Positions 16,911-26,072 are shown, counted from the first letter of the stretch. The stretch: 64,000 nucleotides of DNA from DAIDKA01 sp035503515 (GCA_035503515.1 DATJTJ010000073.1:32228-96227); one strand, 5' to 3'. The notes: generated from the letters alone by a model not told the origin. Numbers and translations are program-made.

Positions 16911-17818
16911 ACACCCCGGAGCCCATTGACACCCCGGTCGCCGAACGGCATCCGCCGGTGCTGCGCACGCTCATCCGCCGCGAATTCTGGGAACACCGGG
17001 CACTGTGGATCGCACCGCTGTCGGTCGCGGTGCTGCTGCTGGTGCTCGCCATCATCGGCAAGGTCAGCTTCGACTCGAGTCTCGCGGCGCTGCCCGAGCA
17101 GCGCCGGGCGCTGTTCCGCGTCTCGATCTCGTACGCGGCCATCCCGCAGTTCGTGACCCTGGGGTTCATGATGCTGATCTACGCCGGGGACTGCCTGTAC
17201 ACCGAGCGCAAGGACCGCAGCATCCTGTTCTGGAAGTCGATGCCCGTCTCCGATGCCCTGACGGTGCTCGCCAAGGTGCTGGTGGTCATGGTGATCGTGC
17301 CGCTCGGGGTGTACGTGGTCTCCGCCATCACGACCCTGCTGATGTCCGGCATCTACGTGGTGCGCGCCTGGCAGGACCATGCGGGCGAGGTCTTCTGGGA
17401 CGCCGGCACCTGGCTTCGGGTCCAGGGCGTCACCCTCGCGGCCGTACTGGCGGGGGTGCTGTGGTACGCGCCCCTGACCGCCTACCTGATGCTGCTGTCG
17501 GCCTGGGCACGGCGCAGCGTGTGGCTGTGGGTGTTCCTGCCGCCGGTGATCCTGATGATGGTCGAATGGTTTGCACTGCACTCCACCCACGTGATGGACC
17601 TGCTGTGGTACCGGATGGGCCGCGTGTTCGCCAACGGCGGCCCGGCGCTCCCCGGCTACGGCGATGCCGGCGCGCAGCACTGGACGCTGAACCTGCTGTT
17701 CGTGAACGTGAATCCGTTCCCGGTATTCATGAACGTGGACCTGTGGCTCGGGGTGCTCCTGGCCGCGCTGTTGATTGTCGCGACCATCCGCATCAGGCAG
17801 TATCGGGACGATACCTGA
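16907..17818 (+). CDS. ABC-2-type transporter permease
   Basis: 303 residues with about six hydrophobic helices: one near 37-55, then 85-102, 122-145, 170-195, 202-217 and 270-287. A conserved cytoplasmic loop reads LYTERKDRSILFWKSMPVSD, typical of ABC-2 membrane subunits, where ERKDGSILFWKSMPVSD-like text recurs. It overlaps the ATPase gene by ATGA, so the stoichiometry is probably set by coupled translation. No soluble domain is present. It is followed 16 bases later by the Mla-type permease, so one transcript may cover both transporters. Confidence 0.9.
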   Translation: MNTPEPIDTPVAERHPPVLRTLIRREFWEHRALWIAPLSVAVLLLVLAIIGKVSFDSSLAALPEQRRALFRVSISYAAIPQFVTLGFMMLIYAGDCLYTERKDRSILFWKSMPVSDALTVLAKVLVVMVIVPLGVYVVSAITTLLMSGIYVVRAWQDHAGEVFWDAGTWLRVQGVTLAAVLAGVLWYAPLTAYLMLLSAWARRSVWLWVFLPPVILMMVEWFALHSTHVMDLLWYRMGRVFANGGPALPGYGDAGAQHWTLNLLFVNVNPFPVFMNVDLWLGVLLAALLIVATIRIRQYRDDT

Positions 17819-17834
17819 TGTTCCCCAACCTTCC

Positions 17835-18950
17835 GTGTACCTGGAAAGCCGCCGCACAGCGCAGGGCATCGAACTCCACCTGACCGGCTCCTGGCGCGTC
17901 ACCCACCTCGACGCACTGGAGCGCGAACTCGCGGCCGTCCCCTGCGGCGGCGGCGAGCACATCCTGATCGATGCGGCCGCGGTCGAGGCGCTCGACCTGT
18001 CGGCGAGCCTGAAGCTGCGCGATTTCCTGGGGCGCGCCGCCGCTGCCGGCGCCAGCGTCGAGTTCGCGGGTGCGCCCCCCGAGCAGCTGGCGTTGATCGC
18101 ATCGGTCGGCGCCGCGCCCGCCGCGCATCCGGGCTTGCCCGGGCCGCACCACATCGAAGAGCCGGTCGAGGCCCTCGGGCGACGGGTGGTCGGCGGCTGG
18201 GACGACCTGGTGAGCGGCCTCGCCTTCCTGGGCCGCATCGCGGTGACCGCGTTCGGGGCGTGGTGCGCGCCGCGGCGGCTGCGGCCGATCTCGATCGCGC
18301 GACATATCTACGACACCGGCATCACCGCCATACCGATCGTGACGCTGATCGCGTTCCTGATCAGTGTCATCGTGGCGTACATGAGCGCGCAGCAGCTGGC
18401 GCGCTTCGGCGCGGAGCTGTTCGTCGTAGACCTGGTGACGATCGGCGTGCTGCGCGAACTGGGCGTGCTGCTGACGGCCATCATCGTCGCCGGCCGCTCC
18501 GGCAGCGCATTCGCGGCCGAAATCGGCGCCATGCACCTGAATGCCGAGGTCGACGCCCTGCGGGCCATCGGCGTGGATCCCTTCGAGGCGCTGGTGCTGC
18601 CGCGCGTGCTCGGTCTCACCATCGCCCTGCCGCTGCTGGCCGTGATCGCCGATGCGGTGGGTCTGACCGGCGGGGCACTGCTGTGCAGGTACCTGCTGGA
18701 TATCCCCCTGCCGCAGTACCTGACGCGCATGAACGAGGCCATCGCGCCGACCACCTTCTGGGTGGGCGTGGTGAAGGCGCCGGTGTTCGGCATGCTGATC
18801 GGCCTGGCGGGCACCTACCGCGGCATGCAGGTGCGCGGCTCGTCGCGGGAGCTGGGCCGGCTGACCACGGTCGCCGTGGTGCAGGCCATCTTCGTGGTAC
18901 TGCTGGCCGATGCGCTGTTTGCCGTGCTGTTCATGGCCATGGACATCTGA
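17835..18950 (+). CDS. mlaE: MlaE-family lipid ABC permease with fused N-terminal STAS domain
   Basis: About 371 residues. Residues 1-90 form a STAS domain (ILIDAAAVEALDLSASLKLRDFL), the role filled in E. coli by the separate MlaB. The rest is a MlaE permease with its signatures: RHIYDTGITAIPIVTLIAFLI, LGVLLTAIIVAGRSGSAFAAEIG, ALRAIGVDPFEALVLPRVLG and GTYRGMQVRGS. The start is uncertain: GTG 17835 places the STAS strand at the very N-terminus, while an in-frame TTG at 17775 lies inside the preceding gene. It belongs to the inner-membrane complex that moves phospholipids between inner and outer membrane. Confidence 0.9.
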   Translation: MYLESRRTAQGIELHLTGSWRVTHLDALERELAAVPCGGGEHILIDAAAVEALDLSASLKLRDFLGRAAAAGASVEFAGAPPEQLALIASVGAAPAAHPGLPGPHHIEEPVEALGRRVVGGWDDLVSGLAFLGRIAVTAFGAWCAPRRLRPISIARHIYDTGITAIPIVTLIAFLISVIVAYMSAQQLARFGAELFVVDLVTIGVLRELGVLLTAIIVAGRSGSAFAAEIGAMHLNAEVDALRAIGVDPFEALVLPRVLGLTIALPLLAVIADAVGLTGGALLCRYLLDIPLPQYLTRMNEAIAPTTFWVGVVKAPVFGMLIGLAGTYRGMQVRGSSRELGRLTTVAVVQAIFVVLLADALFAVLFMAMDI

Positions 18951-19726
18951 TGGCGCCGCGCGTCGAAGTGCGGGGCCTGGTGAACCGCTTCGGCAGCCAG
19001 GTGGTGCATGACGGGCTGGACATGACCGTCGAGCCGGCCGAGATCTTCGGCATCGTCGGCGGCTCGGGCGCCGGCAAGTCGGTGCTGCTGCGAAGCATCC
19101 TCGGCCTGCAGCAGCCGATCGCCGGCAGCGTGCGCCTGAACGGCGTCGACGTGACCGGCATGACGCGCCGCGAGCTGCGGGCGGTGAAGGCCGGCTATGG
19201 GGTCACGTTCCAGGAGGGGGCCCTGTTCAGCGCCCTGACCGTGCGCCAGAACGTGCAGCTGCCGATGCTCGAATACCTGAAGCTCTCGGACGGCGACCTG
19301 GACGAGCTCGCCATGCTGAAGGTGCGCCTGGTGGGACTGCCCGCGGAAGCCGCGGACAAGTTCCCCGCCCAGCTCTCCGGCGGCATGATCAAGCGCGCCG
19401 CGCTGGCGCGGGCGCTGGCCCTGGACCCGCAGCTGCTGTTCCTGGACGAACCGACCGCCGGGCTGGACCCGATCGGCGCCGCGGCGTTCGACGAACTGCT
19501 GCTGTACCTGCATCGGCACCTGCACCTGACGGTGGTCATGATCACCCACGATCTGGACACGATCTTCCGTACCTGCAATCGTGTCGGGGTGATCGTCGAC
19601 CAGCGCATGGTGAGCGATACCCTCGAGGGCATCATGGGCAACCCGCACCCCTGGATCCAGGCGTACTTCCACGGCGTGCGGGCCCGCGGCTACGGCGCGC
19701 GCGCCGGAGGAACCGATGGAGCGTGA
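18950..19726 (+). CDS. mlaF: MlaF-family lipid transporter ATPase
   Basis: 258 residues. Walker A is GGSGAGKSVLLR. The MlaF-type text VTFQEGALFSALTVRQNVQLPM marks the Q-loop; the signature is LSGGMIKRAALARALAL and Walker B is LLFLDEPTAGLDP; the switch His lies in ITHDLDT. The start ATG (18950) overlaps the stop of mlaE as TGATG. This ATPase powers the Mla-type transporter together with the STAS-MlaE permease and the MCE protein downstream. The last 20 residues are Gly/Arg-rich and overlap the start of the next gene. Confidence 0.94.
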   Translation: MAPRVEVRGLVNRFGSQVVHDGLDMTVEPAEIFGIVGGSGAGKSVLLRSILGLQQPIAGSVRLNGVDVTGMTRRELRAVKAGYGVTFQEGALFSALTVRQNVQLPMLEYLKLSDGDLDELAMLKVRLVGLPAEAADKFPAQLSGGMIKRAALARALALDPQLLFLDEPTAGLDPIGAAAFDELLLYLHRHLHLTVVMITHDLDTIFRTCNRVGVIVDQRMVSDTLEGIMGNPHPWIQAYFHGVRARGYGARAGGTDGA

Positions 19727-20651
19727 AGCGAACTACGCGGCCGTGGGCGCCTTCGTGCTGCTCATCACCGCCATGGCGGGCCTGTTCGTGTACTGGTACA
19801 CCGACGCGCGCGAGCACCGCGATTTCACCCGCTACGAGGTCTACTTCGATGGCAGCGTCAGCGGCCTGACCCCGGGCGCGCCGGTGCGCTATCTCGGCGT
19901 GAACGTCGGCCGGGTGGTGTCGATGTACATCGACCACCGCAACGCGAGCCGCGTGCAGGTGATCGTCGACATCGACTCCGCGACCCCGATCTCGGACCAG
20001 TCCGTCGCCGAACTGTCGCAGCAGGGCGTCACCGGCGTGCTGTTCATCGACCTGCTGCGCAACGCCCCCAACAAGCCGCTGCTGGAATCGGTGCCGAGCG
20101 AGCGCTATCCGGTCATCCGCTCCTCGCGCTCCAACATCGATCTGCTGCTCGCGAGCCTGCCGGAGATGGTGGGTCGCGCCACCGAGGTGCTGGGCCGCGT
20201 CGACCGGCTGCTCAACGAGGACAACCTGGATTCCATCTCGCATGCGTTCGCGAACCTGGACCACACCACGCGCGATCTGCCGCCGACGCTGCACGACCTG
20301 CGGGCGCTGATCGCCGACCTGCACGAAACCTCGGAAGAGTTCCGCGCGACGGCCGCCAGCGTCCGCGGCGTGACGGATGCCGCGGGCCCGCAGCTGCGCG
20401 ATGCGGTGAACCACATCGCCGTGGTCGCGCAGCAGCTGAGCGATGCCACCTCTAACCTCGATCAGATGATCCGCGACAACCGCAGCGACGTGCGCGCCTT
20501 CACCCGTGACAGCCTGCCGCAGGTGCAGCGGCTGCTCGGCGACAGCCGCGCCGCCGTCGGCGAGGTGCGCGAGCTGGCGCACAGCCTGCGCGAGAATCCC
20601 TCGCAGCTGCTGTTCGAGAAGCCGGACCAGGGAGTGGCGATTCCCCCATGA
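19716..20651 (+). CDS. mlaD: MlaD/MCE-domain lipid-binding protein
   Basis: 311 residues. An N-terminal membrane helix (about 8-27) anchors a periplasmic MCE domain (about 38-115), with YEVYFDGSVSGLTPGAPVRYLGVNVGRV the classic start and GVTGVLFIDLL inside. Beyond about residue 140 the protein is a long amphipathic helical region with heptad-like Leu/Ile spacing, seen in larger MCE proteins of the PqiB/YebT or organic-solvent-tolerance kind. It is longer than E. coli MlaD (183 residues). It overlaps mlaF by 11 bases. It is the substrate-binding ring on the periplasmic face of the transporter. Confidence 0.92.
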   Translation: MEREANYAAVGAFVLLITAMAGLFVYWYTDAREHRDFTRYEVYFDGSVSGLTPGAPVRYLGVNVGRVVSMYIDHRNASRVQVIVDIDSATPISDQSVAELSQQGVTGVLFIDLLRNAPNKPLLESVPSERYPVIRSSRSNIDLLLASLPEMVGRATEVLGRVDRLLNEDNLDSISHAFANLDHTTRDLPPTLHDLRALIADLHETSEEFRATAASVRGVTDAAGPQLRDAVNHIAVVAQQLSDATSNLDQMIRDNRSDVRAFTRDSLPQVQRLLGDSRAAVGEVRELAHSLRENPSQLLFEKPDQGVAIPP

Positions 20652-21286
20652 AACACCTGCGCCTGCCGCTCGTTCCGCTGACCCTGGCACTGGGGGGGTG
20701 CTCGGGGCTGTTCCACAGCAGTGCACCGCAGCTGCAGCTGTATGTCCTGCAGGCGCCGGCGCCCCAGGCCGCGAACGCCGCACGGTCCGCGAGCGGTCCC
20801 ACCCTGCGGCTCGCGCTGCCGCTGCCGGCCCCGGGCCTGGATACCGATCGCATCGCGCTGACGCACCCGCAGAACCGTCTCGACTACTACGCGCGCAGTC
20901 GCTGGAGCGCGCCGCTGGGCGAGGTGTTCGCGGACCTGGAACTGGCCACGTTCCGGGGCCGCCCCGCCTGGAGCGCGGTGGCGGATGACCGCAGCACCCT
21001 CAACACCGACTACCTGCTGCAGACCTCGATCGACCGGTTCAACGCCGAGTACGCCGCCGACTCCTCCCCGCCGCGGGTGCGGGTCGAGCTGCACTGCCTG
21101 CTGATCCGGCGCGGCGACGGCGCGCTGCTCGGCAGTTTCGGCAGCAGTGCCGACGTGCAGGCGCAGGCGAATCGCATGGGCAGCGTCGTGGCGGCGTTCT
21201 CGGCCGCGGCGGATGCGGCGCTGGTCGCGGTCGCCGACCAGGCCCAGGCCATGCTCAGGTCCGCGAAATCCCCAGCAGCTCCATGA
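20648..21286 (+). CDS. PqiC-like ABC-transport auxiliary lipoprotein
   Basis: 212 residues. A lipoprotein signal ends in lipobox LGGC with Cys18 the likely lipidated residue. The body matches the PqiC/YmbA (DUF330) family: LQLYVLQAP at the mature N-terminus, HPQNRLDYYARSRWSAPLGEVF and TDYLLQTSIDRF. These lipoproteins sit on the inner face of the outer membrane and dock MCE tunnels. The ATG overlaps the mlaD stop (ATGA), closing the operon. The last 32 bases overlap the end of the convergent phospholipase-D-like gene, leaving no room for an intergenic terminator. Confidence 0.88.
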   Translation: MKHLRLPLVPLTLALGGCSGLFHSSAPQLQLYVLQAPAPQAANAARSASGPTLRLALPLPAPGLDTDRIALTHPQNRLDYYARSRWSAPLGEVFADLELATFRGRPAWSAVADDRSTLNTDYLLQTSIDRFNAEYAADSSPPRVRVELHCLLIRRGDGALLGSFGSSADVQAQANRMGSVVAAFSAAADAALVAVADQAQAMLRSAKSPAAP

Positions 21287-22730
21287 CGCGGTAGGTCCAG
21301 TAGCGCAGCTGCGAGGGATCGGTCCAGGTATCCGCATCGGCGGTGTACTCGATGCCCGGCGGACCGCGCTCGTTCCAGAGCGTATCGAAGAACGCCTGGG
21401 CGCTGGCCAGCGGCGCCGCCGTCGGCGGACCGGAGACGGCGGCATCGAGCGCCAGGTCGTAGTCGCCGAGGTCCCGGCGGGTGAGACTCGCCGAACCCGT
21501 GGCCAGCCAGGTCGGCCGCCTGCCGTGGATCAGGACCAGGGCGGCGCGGAACTGCTCGGTGTGGGTGCGGTACCAGGCGACGTGGATCCGCCCGTCGCTG
21601 GCCGCGAGCAGTTCGCTGCCCACGGACTGGTTCGCGCTGCGCCACAGCGATGCGTTCTTCTGCGGGTCGAGGATCATGCGCACCATGGCGCCGCGGCGGC
21701 TCGCCGCGAGCAGCGCCGCGATCACGCTGCGCTCGGAGAGAGCGTCGCTGGCGATGTCGATGCTGTCGCCGCTGCGGGCGGCGGCGATGTGCGACAACAC
21801 CGCCGTGCGGATCGCGCCTTCCCCCAGCCATTGCAGCTGCAGCGCCTCGCCGCCGGCCGTCGCGGCCAACGCCGGTGGCGTCTCGCGCGGCGTGAGCGAG
21901 CCGCGCCAGCCGAAGGCATGGGCCAGGGCCAGTTCGCTCGCGAGCAGCGGTTCGACCACCACGCCCCGGACCTGCAGTGCCGTGACGGTGTGGATGCTGC
22001 TCGCCATGGCGGGTTCGGCGCTGCCGACGAGCGCCGTGAGCTCGCCGTGCGCGTCGTCGGCGATGAGGAGGCGGCGGTCGGAGGACTTGAGGTTGGCCAG
22101 CTGCGCCCAGGCGCGCGCCGTCAGCGGCGGCCCGTCATCACTGAAGGGGTTGGGCAGCCAGCCGTGGGCGGCGTCGGGCTCGCCCCACCACCGGAAGGTC
22201 AGCCGCCACAGGCCCGAGTACAGGATGTTGCGATCCCGCAGGCGCGCCAGGTCCGCGGTCACCACCTGCACGCCGGCGGCGCGCAGCCGCGCGAACTGCG
22301 GCCCCGGGGCGGATCCGTACAGGTCGTTGACCGGATCGGCCATGACCAGCACCTGCAGCCCCGGCACCGCGGCCTTGCGCGCCACCAGCGCATCCATCAG
22401 CTGCGTCGCCATGGGCGTGAGTGCGGTGACGGCGTCGGGCGCCGTGCGGTGCATGTCGTTGCAGAGATGGCAGTCCAGGATCAGCAGGTTGCGGGCTTCG
22501 CCGATGCTGTGGAGCATGGCGTCGAAGATGGTATGGGTGTTGAAGCCGCGGCCGTAGGCGTCGGCTCCCGTGATGTCGTCGAGGAAGGTCACATCGCCCG
22601 CCGCGACCGCCTGCGGGGTACTGGCCAGGCGCGTACCCGGGGGCAGGGGGCGGGTGGCGTTGTACGCAGTGACCGCGACCCACACCGCCACGAGGGCGGC
22701 ACCCACCCAGCGGGCCCACGGTGCCTTCAT
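21255..22730 (-). CDS. Membrane-anchored phospholipase-D-fold protein with degenerate HKD motifs
   Basis: 491 residues with one N-terminal helix (about 8-24) and two PLD-like halves. The first half has DRRLLIADDAHGELTALVGSAEP, where HxK reads DRR. The second has HTEQFRAALVLIHGRRPTWLATGSASL, where the Lys is Glu and the Asp is missing. The flanking beta strands and GSA turns are preserved, so the fold is that of cardiolipin-synthase-like enzymes. An acidic, His/Cys segment near 75-95 (ILDCHLCNDMH) is conserved-looking. Catalytic activity as a phospholipase is doubtful. Its 3' end overlaps pqiC-like by 32 bases. Confidence 0.78.
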   Translation of the reverse strand: MKAPWARWVGAALVAVWVAVTAYNATRPLPPGTRLASTPQAVAAGDVTFLDDITGADAYGRGFNTHTIFDAMLHSIGEARNLLILDCHLCNDMHRTAPDAVTALTPMATQLMDALVARKAAVPGLQVLVMADPVNDLYGSAPGPQFARLRAAGVQVVTADLARLRDRNILYSGLWRLTFRWWGEPDAAHGWLPNPFSDDGPPLTARAWAQLANLKSSDRRLLIADDAHGELTALVGSAEPAMASSIHTVTALQVRGVVVEPLLASELALAHAFGWRGSLTPRETPPALAATAGGEALQLQWLGEGAIRTAVLSHIAAARSGDSIDIASDALSERSVIAALLAASRRGAMVRMILDPQKNASLWRSANQSVGSELLAASDGRIHVAWYRTHTEQFRAALVLIHGRRPTWLATGSASLTRRDLGDYDLALDAAVSGPPTAAPLASAQAFFDTLWNERGPPGIEYTADADTWTDPSQLRYWTYRVMELLGISRT

Positions 22731-22751
22731 GCCCGCCTCAATTGCGCGACA

Positions 22752-24989
22752 TCATGCCCGGCGGCTCGCCAGTCCCGTGCGGTGGATGAGATTGCCGAAC
22801 GGCGCCTCGCCCGCCGCCTGCCGCGCCAGCAGCGCGAGCAGGGCGTCGATGGTGTTGGCGTCGCTGAAGAGCTTGCCCTGGCCGTACTGGCAGCGGTGCT
22901 CGCACAGGAAGTCGAGATGGCGTTGCGACTCGATGCCTTCGGCCACCACGTCCAGCCCGAGGCTGCGGCCCATGTCGATGATGGTGCGCACGATGGTCGC
23001 GTCGCCGGCGTCCTCGGAGACATCGCGGACGAAGGACTGGTCGATCTTCAGCGTACCGATGGGGAACTGCTGCAGCGCCGACAGCGACGAGTAGCCGGTG
23101 CCGAAATCGTCGATCGACAGGTGCAGCCCCATTTCGTGCAGCTCCCCCAGCAGCCGCACCGTGCGCTGCGTGTCGGCCATCAGGGTCGACTCGGTGATCT
23201 CCAGTTCGAAGTGGCCCGGCGACACGCCGTGGCTGCGGAACACCGAGCGGCAGCGCAGGATGAAGCTCGCCTCGCGCAGCTGCTTGAGCGACAGGTTCAG
23301 CGAAATGCGGCCCGGATCGGGGACCTCGGCCTGCAACCGCCGGTAGTCCATGCAGACGCGGTTCAGGACCCACTCGCCGATTTCCAGGATCAGGCCGGTT
23401 TCCTCGGCCAGCGGGATGAACTGACCCGGGGAGATGTCGCCATGCCCCGGCAGGCGCCACCGCAGCAGCGCCTCGGCGCCGATCACCCGGCCGTCGGACA
23501 GGTCCACCTTCGGCTGGTAGTGGATCATCAGCTCGTCGCGCTCCAGCGCGCGGCGCAGCTTGCTCTTGAGCATCAGCCGCTCGACCGCGGCGGCGTTCAT
23601 CTCGGGCGAATAGAACGCGAAGGTGTTGCCGCCGTTCTGCTTCGAGTAGTACATGGCCGCATCGGCGTTGCGGATCAGGTCGATCACGTTCTCCGCGTCG
23701 CGCGGGCAGAAGGCGATGCCGATGCTCGCCGAGAGGAACAGTTCGTGCTGGTTCAGCTGGAAGGCGCGGTTGATCTCGGTGAGCACCGCGCGGGCCAGGT
23801 GCGCGATCGGGCCGCGGTTGTCGGTGTCCAGCGGCAGGCCTTCCATGAACACCGCGAACTCATCCCCCGCCAGCCGTCCCAGTACCGCGTCCTTCGGCAG
23901 GGACCGCGTCAGGCGCTCGGCCAGCACTTCCAGCGCGCGATCGCCCGCGCCGTGACCGAAGGTGTCGTTGAGTTCCTTGAAGCGGTCCAGGTCCAGGTAC
24001 AGCAGCGCGACGCCCTGGTTGTTGCGCACGCCGCGGGCGATGGTCTGCTGCAGCAGGTGCTGGAACTGCATGCGGTTGGGCACCCGGGTCAGCGTGTCGT
24101 AGCGGGCGAGATAGCGGATGCGGCGCTCGGTGCGCTTCTGCTCGGTGATGTTGCGGGCGACGAAGATGTAGCCCTGGAACTGCGGATCATCGCTGGCCAG
24201 CTGCGAGCCGGTCAGCGACACCGGGATGCTCGGCCCGCCGCGCGTCAGGACCAGGGTCTCGCGCGACTCGCGGGCGGCGCGGGCCAGATCGAACGCCGGA
24301 CGCTCGCGCTCCTCGAGGATGAAGGTGATGTTGCGGCCCTGGATCTCCGCCTCGCTGTATCCGAGCAGCTTGCAGGCGGCCTGGTTGACGATGCGCACCA
24401 CGCCGTCCGGGGAGCTCACGAACACCGCGTCGGTCATGCCGTTGAGCACGCTGGTGAGGTAGTTCTTGGTGATCGTGGTCTGGCGCAGCTTGTAGCGCAT
24501 GTGTTCCAGCGCCTGCTGCAGGTCGCCGAGTTCGTCGCGGCGCACGATGTCGACCGGGCGGGTGTAGTCACCCTGGCCGAACCGTTCGGCGCTGCGGATC
24601 AGGGCGGTGATCGGCTGCTCGAGCCGGAACCCGGCGCGCCAGGCCAGCCACGCGGCCACGAGTCCCGCGGCACCGGCCAGGATCGCGGCCAGCGCGAGAC
24701 CGGTGAGCAGGTCGCTCTCGCCGACCAGGTGCAGGCGCCGCAGCAACTCGCCCGATGCCGCGACGCGGGCCGGAGTGACCACCGGCGCCGGGCCCGGCGT
24801 CACGGTCGCATGGACCGCGGCCTGTGCCAGGGATTCGACGCGCTGCGAGTGCACATGCAGCTGCCAGGCGAAGAGGCCGATGATTGCAAAGGCCGCCAGC
24901 ACCACTGCCAGAAAAGCGGTGCTGGCATACTTGAGTTTCAGGCTGACGGCATTCACGGAATCTCGCCCGCCGCCGCGCCTGTGACGCAC
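22752..24989 (-). CDS. Membrane GGDEF/EAL c-di-GMP signalling protein with HAMP and PAS
   Basis: 745 residues. Two membrane helices (about 20-42 and 88-112) flank a short periplasmic loop. A HAMP linker (DELGDLQQALEHM), a PAS domain (NGMTDAVFVSSPDGVVRIVNQAA), a GGDEF domain with RLAGDEF (an active-type AGDEF) and a full EAL domain with EALLRW, LEITES and IDDFGTGYSSL follow. Both cyclase and phosphodiesterase residues appear present, so the net activity is open. The start is uncertain: GTG 24989 has a GGGGGAAG-type site; GTG 24956 would give a shorter, also plausible N-terminus. It follows the HD gene at 78 bases. Confidence 0.93.
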   Translation of the reverse strand: MRHRRGGGRDSVNAVSLKLKYASTAFLAVVLAAFAIIGLFAWQLHVHSQRVESLAQAAVHATVTPGPAPVVTPARVAASGELLRRLHLVGESDLLTGLALAAILAGAAGLVAAWLAWRAGFRLEQPITALIRSAERFGQGDYTRPVDIVRRDELGDLQQALEHMRYKLRQTTITKNYLTSVLNGMTDAVFVSSPDGVVRIVNQAACKLLGYSEAEIQGRNITFILEERERPAFDLARAARESRETLVLTRGGPSIPVSLTGSQLASDDPQFQGYIFVARNITEQKRTERRIRYLARYDTLTRVPNRMQFQHLLQQTIARGVRNNQGVALLYLDLDRFKELNDTFGHGAGDRALEVLAERLTRSLPKDAVLGRLAGDEFAVFMEGLPLDTDNRGPIAHLARAVLTEINRAFQLNQHELFLSASIGIAFCPRDAENVIDLIRNADAAMYYSKQNGGNTFAFYSPEMNAAAVERLMLKSKLRRALERDELMIHYQPKVDLSDGRVIGAEALLRWRLPGHGDISPGQFIPLAEETGLILEIGEWVLNRVCMDYRRLQAEVPDPGRISLNLSLKQLREASFILRCRSVFRSHGVSPGHFELEITESTLMADTQRTVRLLGELHEMGLHLSIDDFGTGYSSLSALQQFPIGTLKIDQSFVRDVSEDAGDATIVRTIIDMGRSLGLDVVAEGIESQRHLDFLCEHRCQYGQGKLFSDANTIDALLALLARQAAGEAPFGNLIHRTGLASRRA

Positions 24990-25067
24990 AGCGACACTTC
25001 CCCCTTTTTTCCAAACAATCCTTGGGTTTTGGGGATCTTACCTGCGAGAGCAGGATGGCGCTACGGC

Positions 25068-26072
25068 TCAGCGGCGCTGGGCCCAGGCGTTGCGGATGTA
25101 GCCGACCATCAGGTTGCGGACCGTGGCCATGGGGTCGTCGAGGGCCGAAAACACCTGCGGATTGCGCCGCAGGAGGCGCCAGTTCTCACTGCGCAGCACC
25201 CGGTTAAGGTAACCGAGGTTGCGCTCGATCATGTCCATGTAGGGGTTGTGGCCGCCGTAGAGGGCCTCGACGTTGTGATAGGCGCCGTTGAAGGCCCCAT
25301 CCAGTCGTTTGGCCCGGGTTTCCGCCACGAATTCAGGGGTTTGCCGCAGTACGTCCAGTCCCGACGCGTAGCGCACCTGGCGCCCGCCGTTGGAGCTGAT
25401 CGGCAGCGCCATGCCGCCCAGGACGAATTCCGGGTAGAGCCGGTCGCGGCATTTCTCCAGGTAGCAGCGATCGGCCATCTGGCCGATCATGTCGGCGGTC
25501 CCGATCAGGTGTCCCAGGGTCTTGTCCTTGGGGTCGGCCACGACGATGCGGTCGAAGGGCACCTCGTAGCCGGTGTAGTGGATGACTTCCCGGGCGACCG
25601 GTGCCCAGCCCGACATCTGGATGCGGGGCAGGTAGTCGGCCAGGAACTCGGCGCCGCGCGAGACGTGCACGCGCGTGAGCTCGGCACCGTGGCGACAGTC
25701 GCTGTCGTCCTTGCGGCGCAGATACCCCACGTCGTGGAACAGGCCGATGACGAGGCCCGCCGCCGCGCGCTCCGCGCCCAGCTGCTCGGCGGGCGCATGG
25801 CTGCGGTCATAGCCCGCCACCAGCCGCGCCAGGGCCAGCGTCACATCGAGGGTGTGCTGGCGGTCGTGGTAGACGGTATCGACGCCGTAGTAGTCCGGCA
25901 CGTTGCCGGCGAACATGCGGTCGAACTGGTCGAAGGCGCGCGTCAGCGGCTCGAAAGGGAAGTCCTGCCAGGTCGCGTGGCACAGTTCCTCGACCGCCTC
26001 GCGCACCGCAGCCGTCGAACTCACCTGCACCGTGCCCGTCACGTCGAAGTCGTTTAGCCGCGCCTTGCCCAT
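25068..26072 (-). CDS. HD-domain phosphohydrolase (cyclic-nucleotide phosphodiesterase-like)
   Basis: 334 residues, start ATG 26072 chosen for the GGGAGAA ribosome site 5 bases upstream; the open frame extends further but codes nothing recognisable. The metal-binding series is clear: VYHDRQHTLDVT, then GLFHDVGYLRRKDDSDCRHG with the HD pair, and HVSRGAEFL. The YHDRQHT and HDVG spacing resembles class I (PDEase_I) 3',5'-cyclic nucleotide phosphodiesterases rather than HD-GYP proteins. Soluble. Its place before the GGDEF/EAL gene suggests a nucleotide-signalling role, which is inference. Confidence 0.82.
   Translation of the reverse strand: MGKARLNDFDVTGTVQVSSTAAVREAVEELCHATWQDFPFEPLTRAFDQFDRMFAGNVPDYYGVDTVYHDRQHTLDVTLALARLVAGYDRSHAPAEQLGAERAAAGLVIGLFHDVGYLRRKDDSDCRHGAELTRVHVSRGAEFLADYLPRIQMSGWAPVAREVIHYTGYEVPFDRIVVADPKDKTLGHLIGTADMIGQMADRCYLEKCRDRLYPEFVLGGMALPISSNGGRQVRYASGLDVLRQTPEFVAETRAKRLDGAFNGAYHNVEALYGGHNPYMDMIERNLGYLNRVLRSENWRLLRRNPQVFSALDDPMATVRNLMVGYIRNAWAQRR

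Noticed and set aside
21147..26057. A 1636-codon open frame on the plus strand
   Set aside because: It runs opposite the PLD-like, GGDEF/EAL and HD genes and only mirrors their codon bias. No domain and no ribosome site support it.
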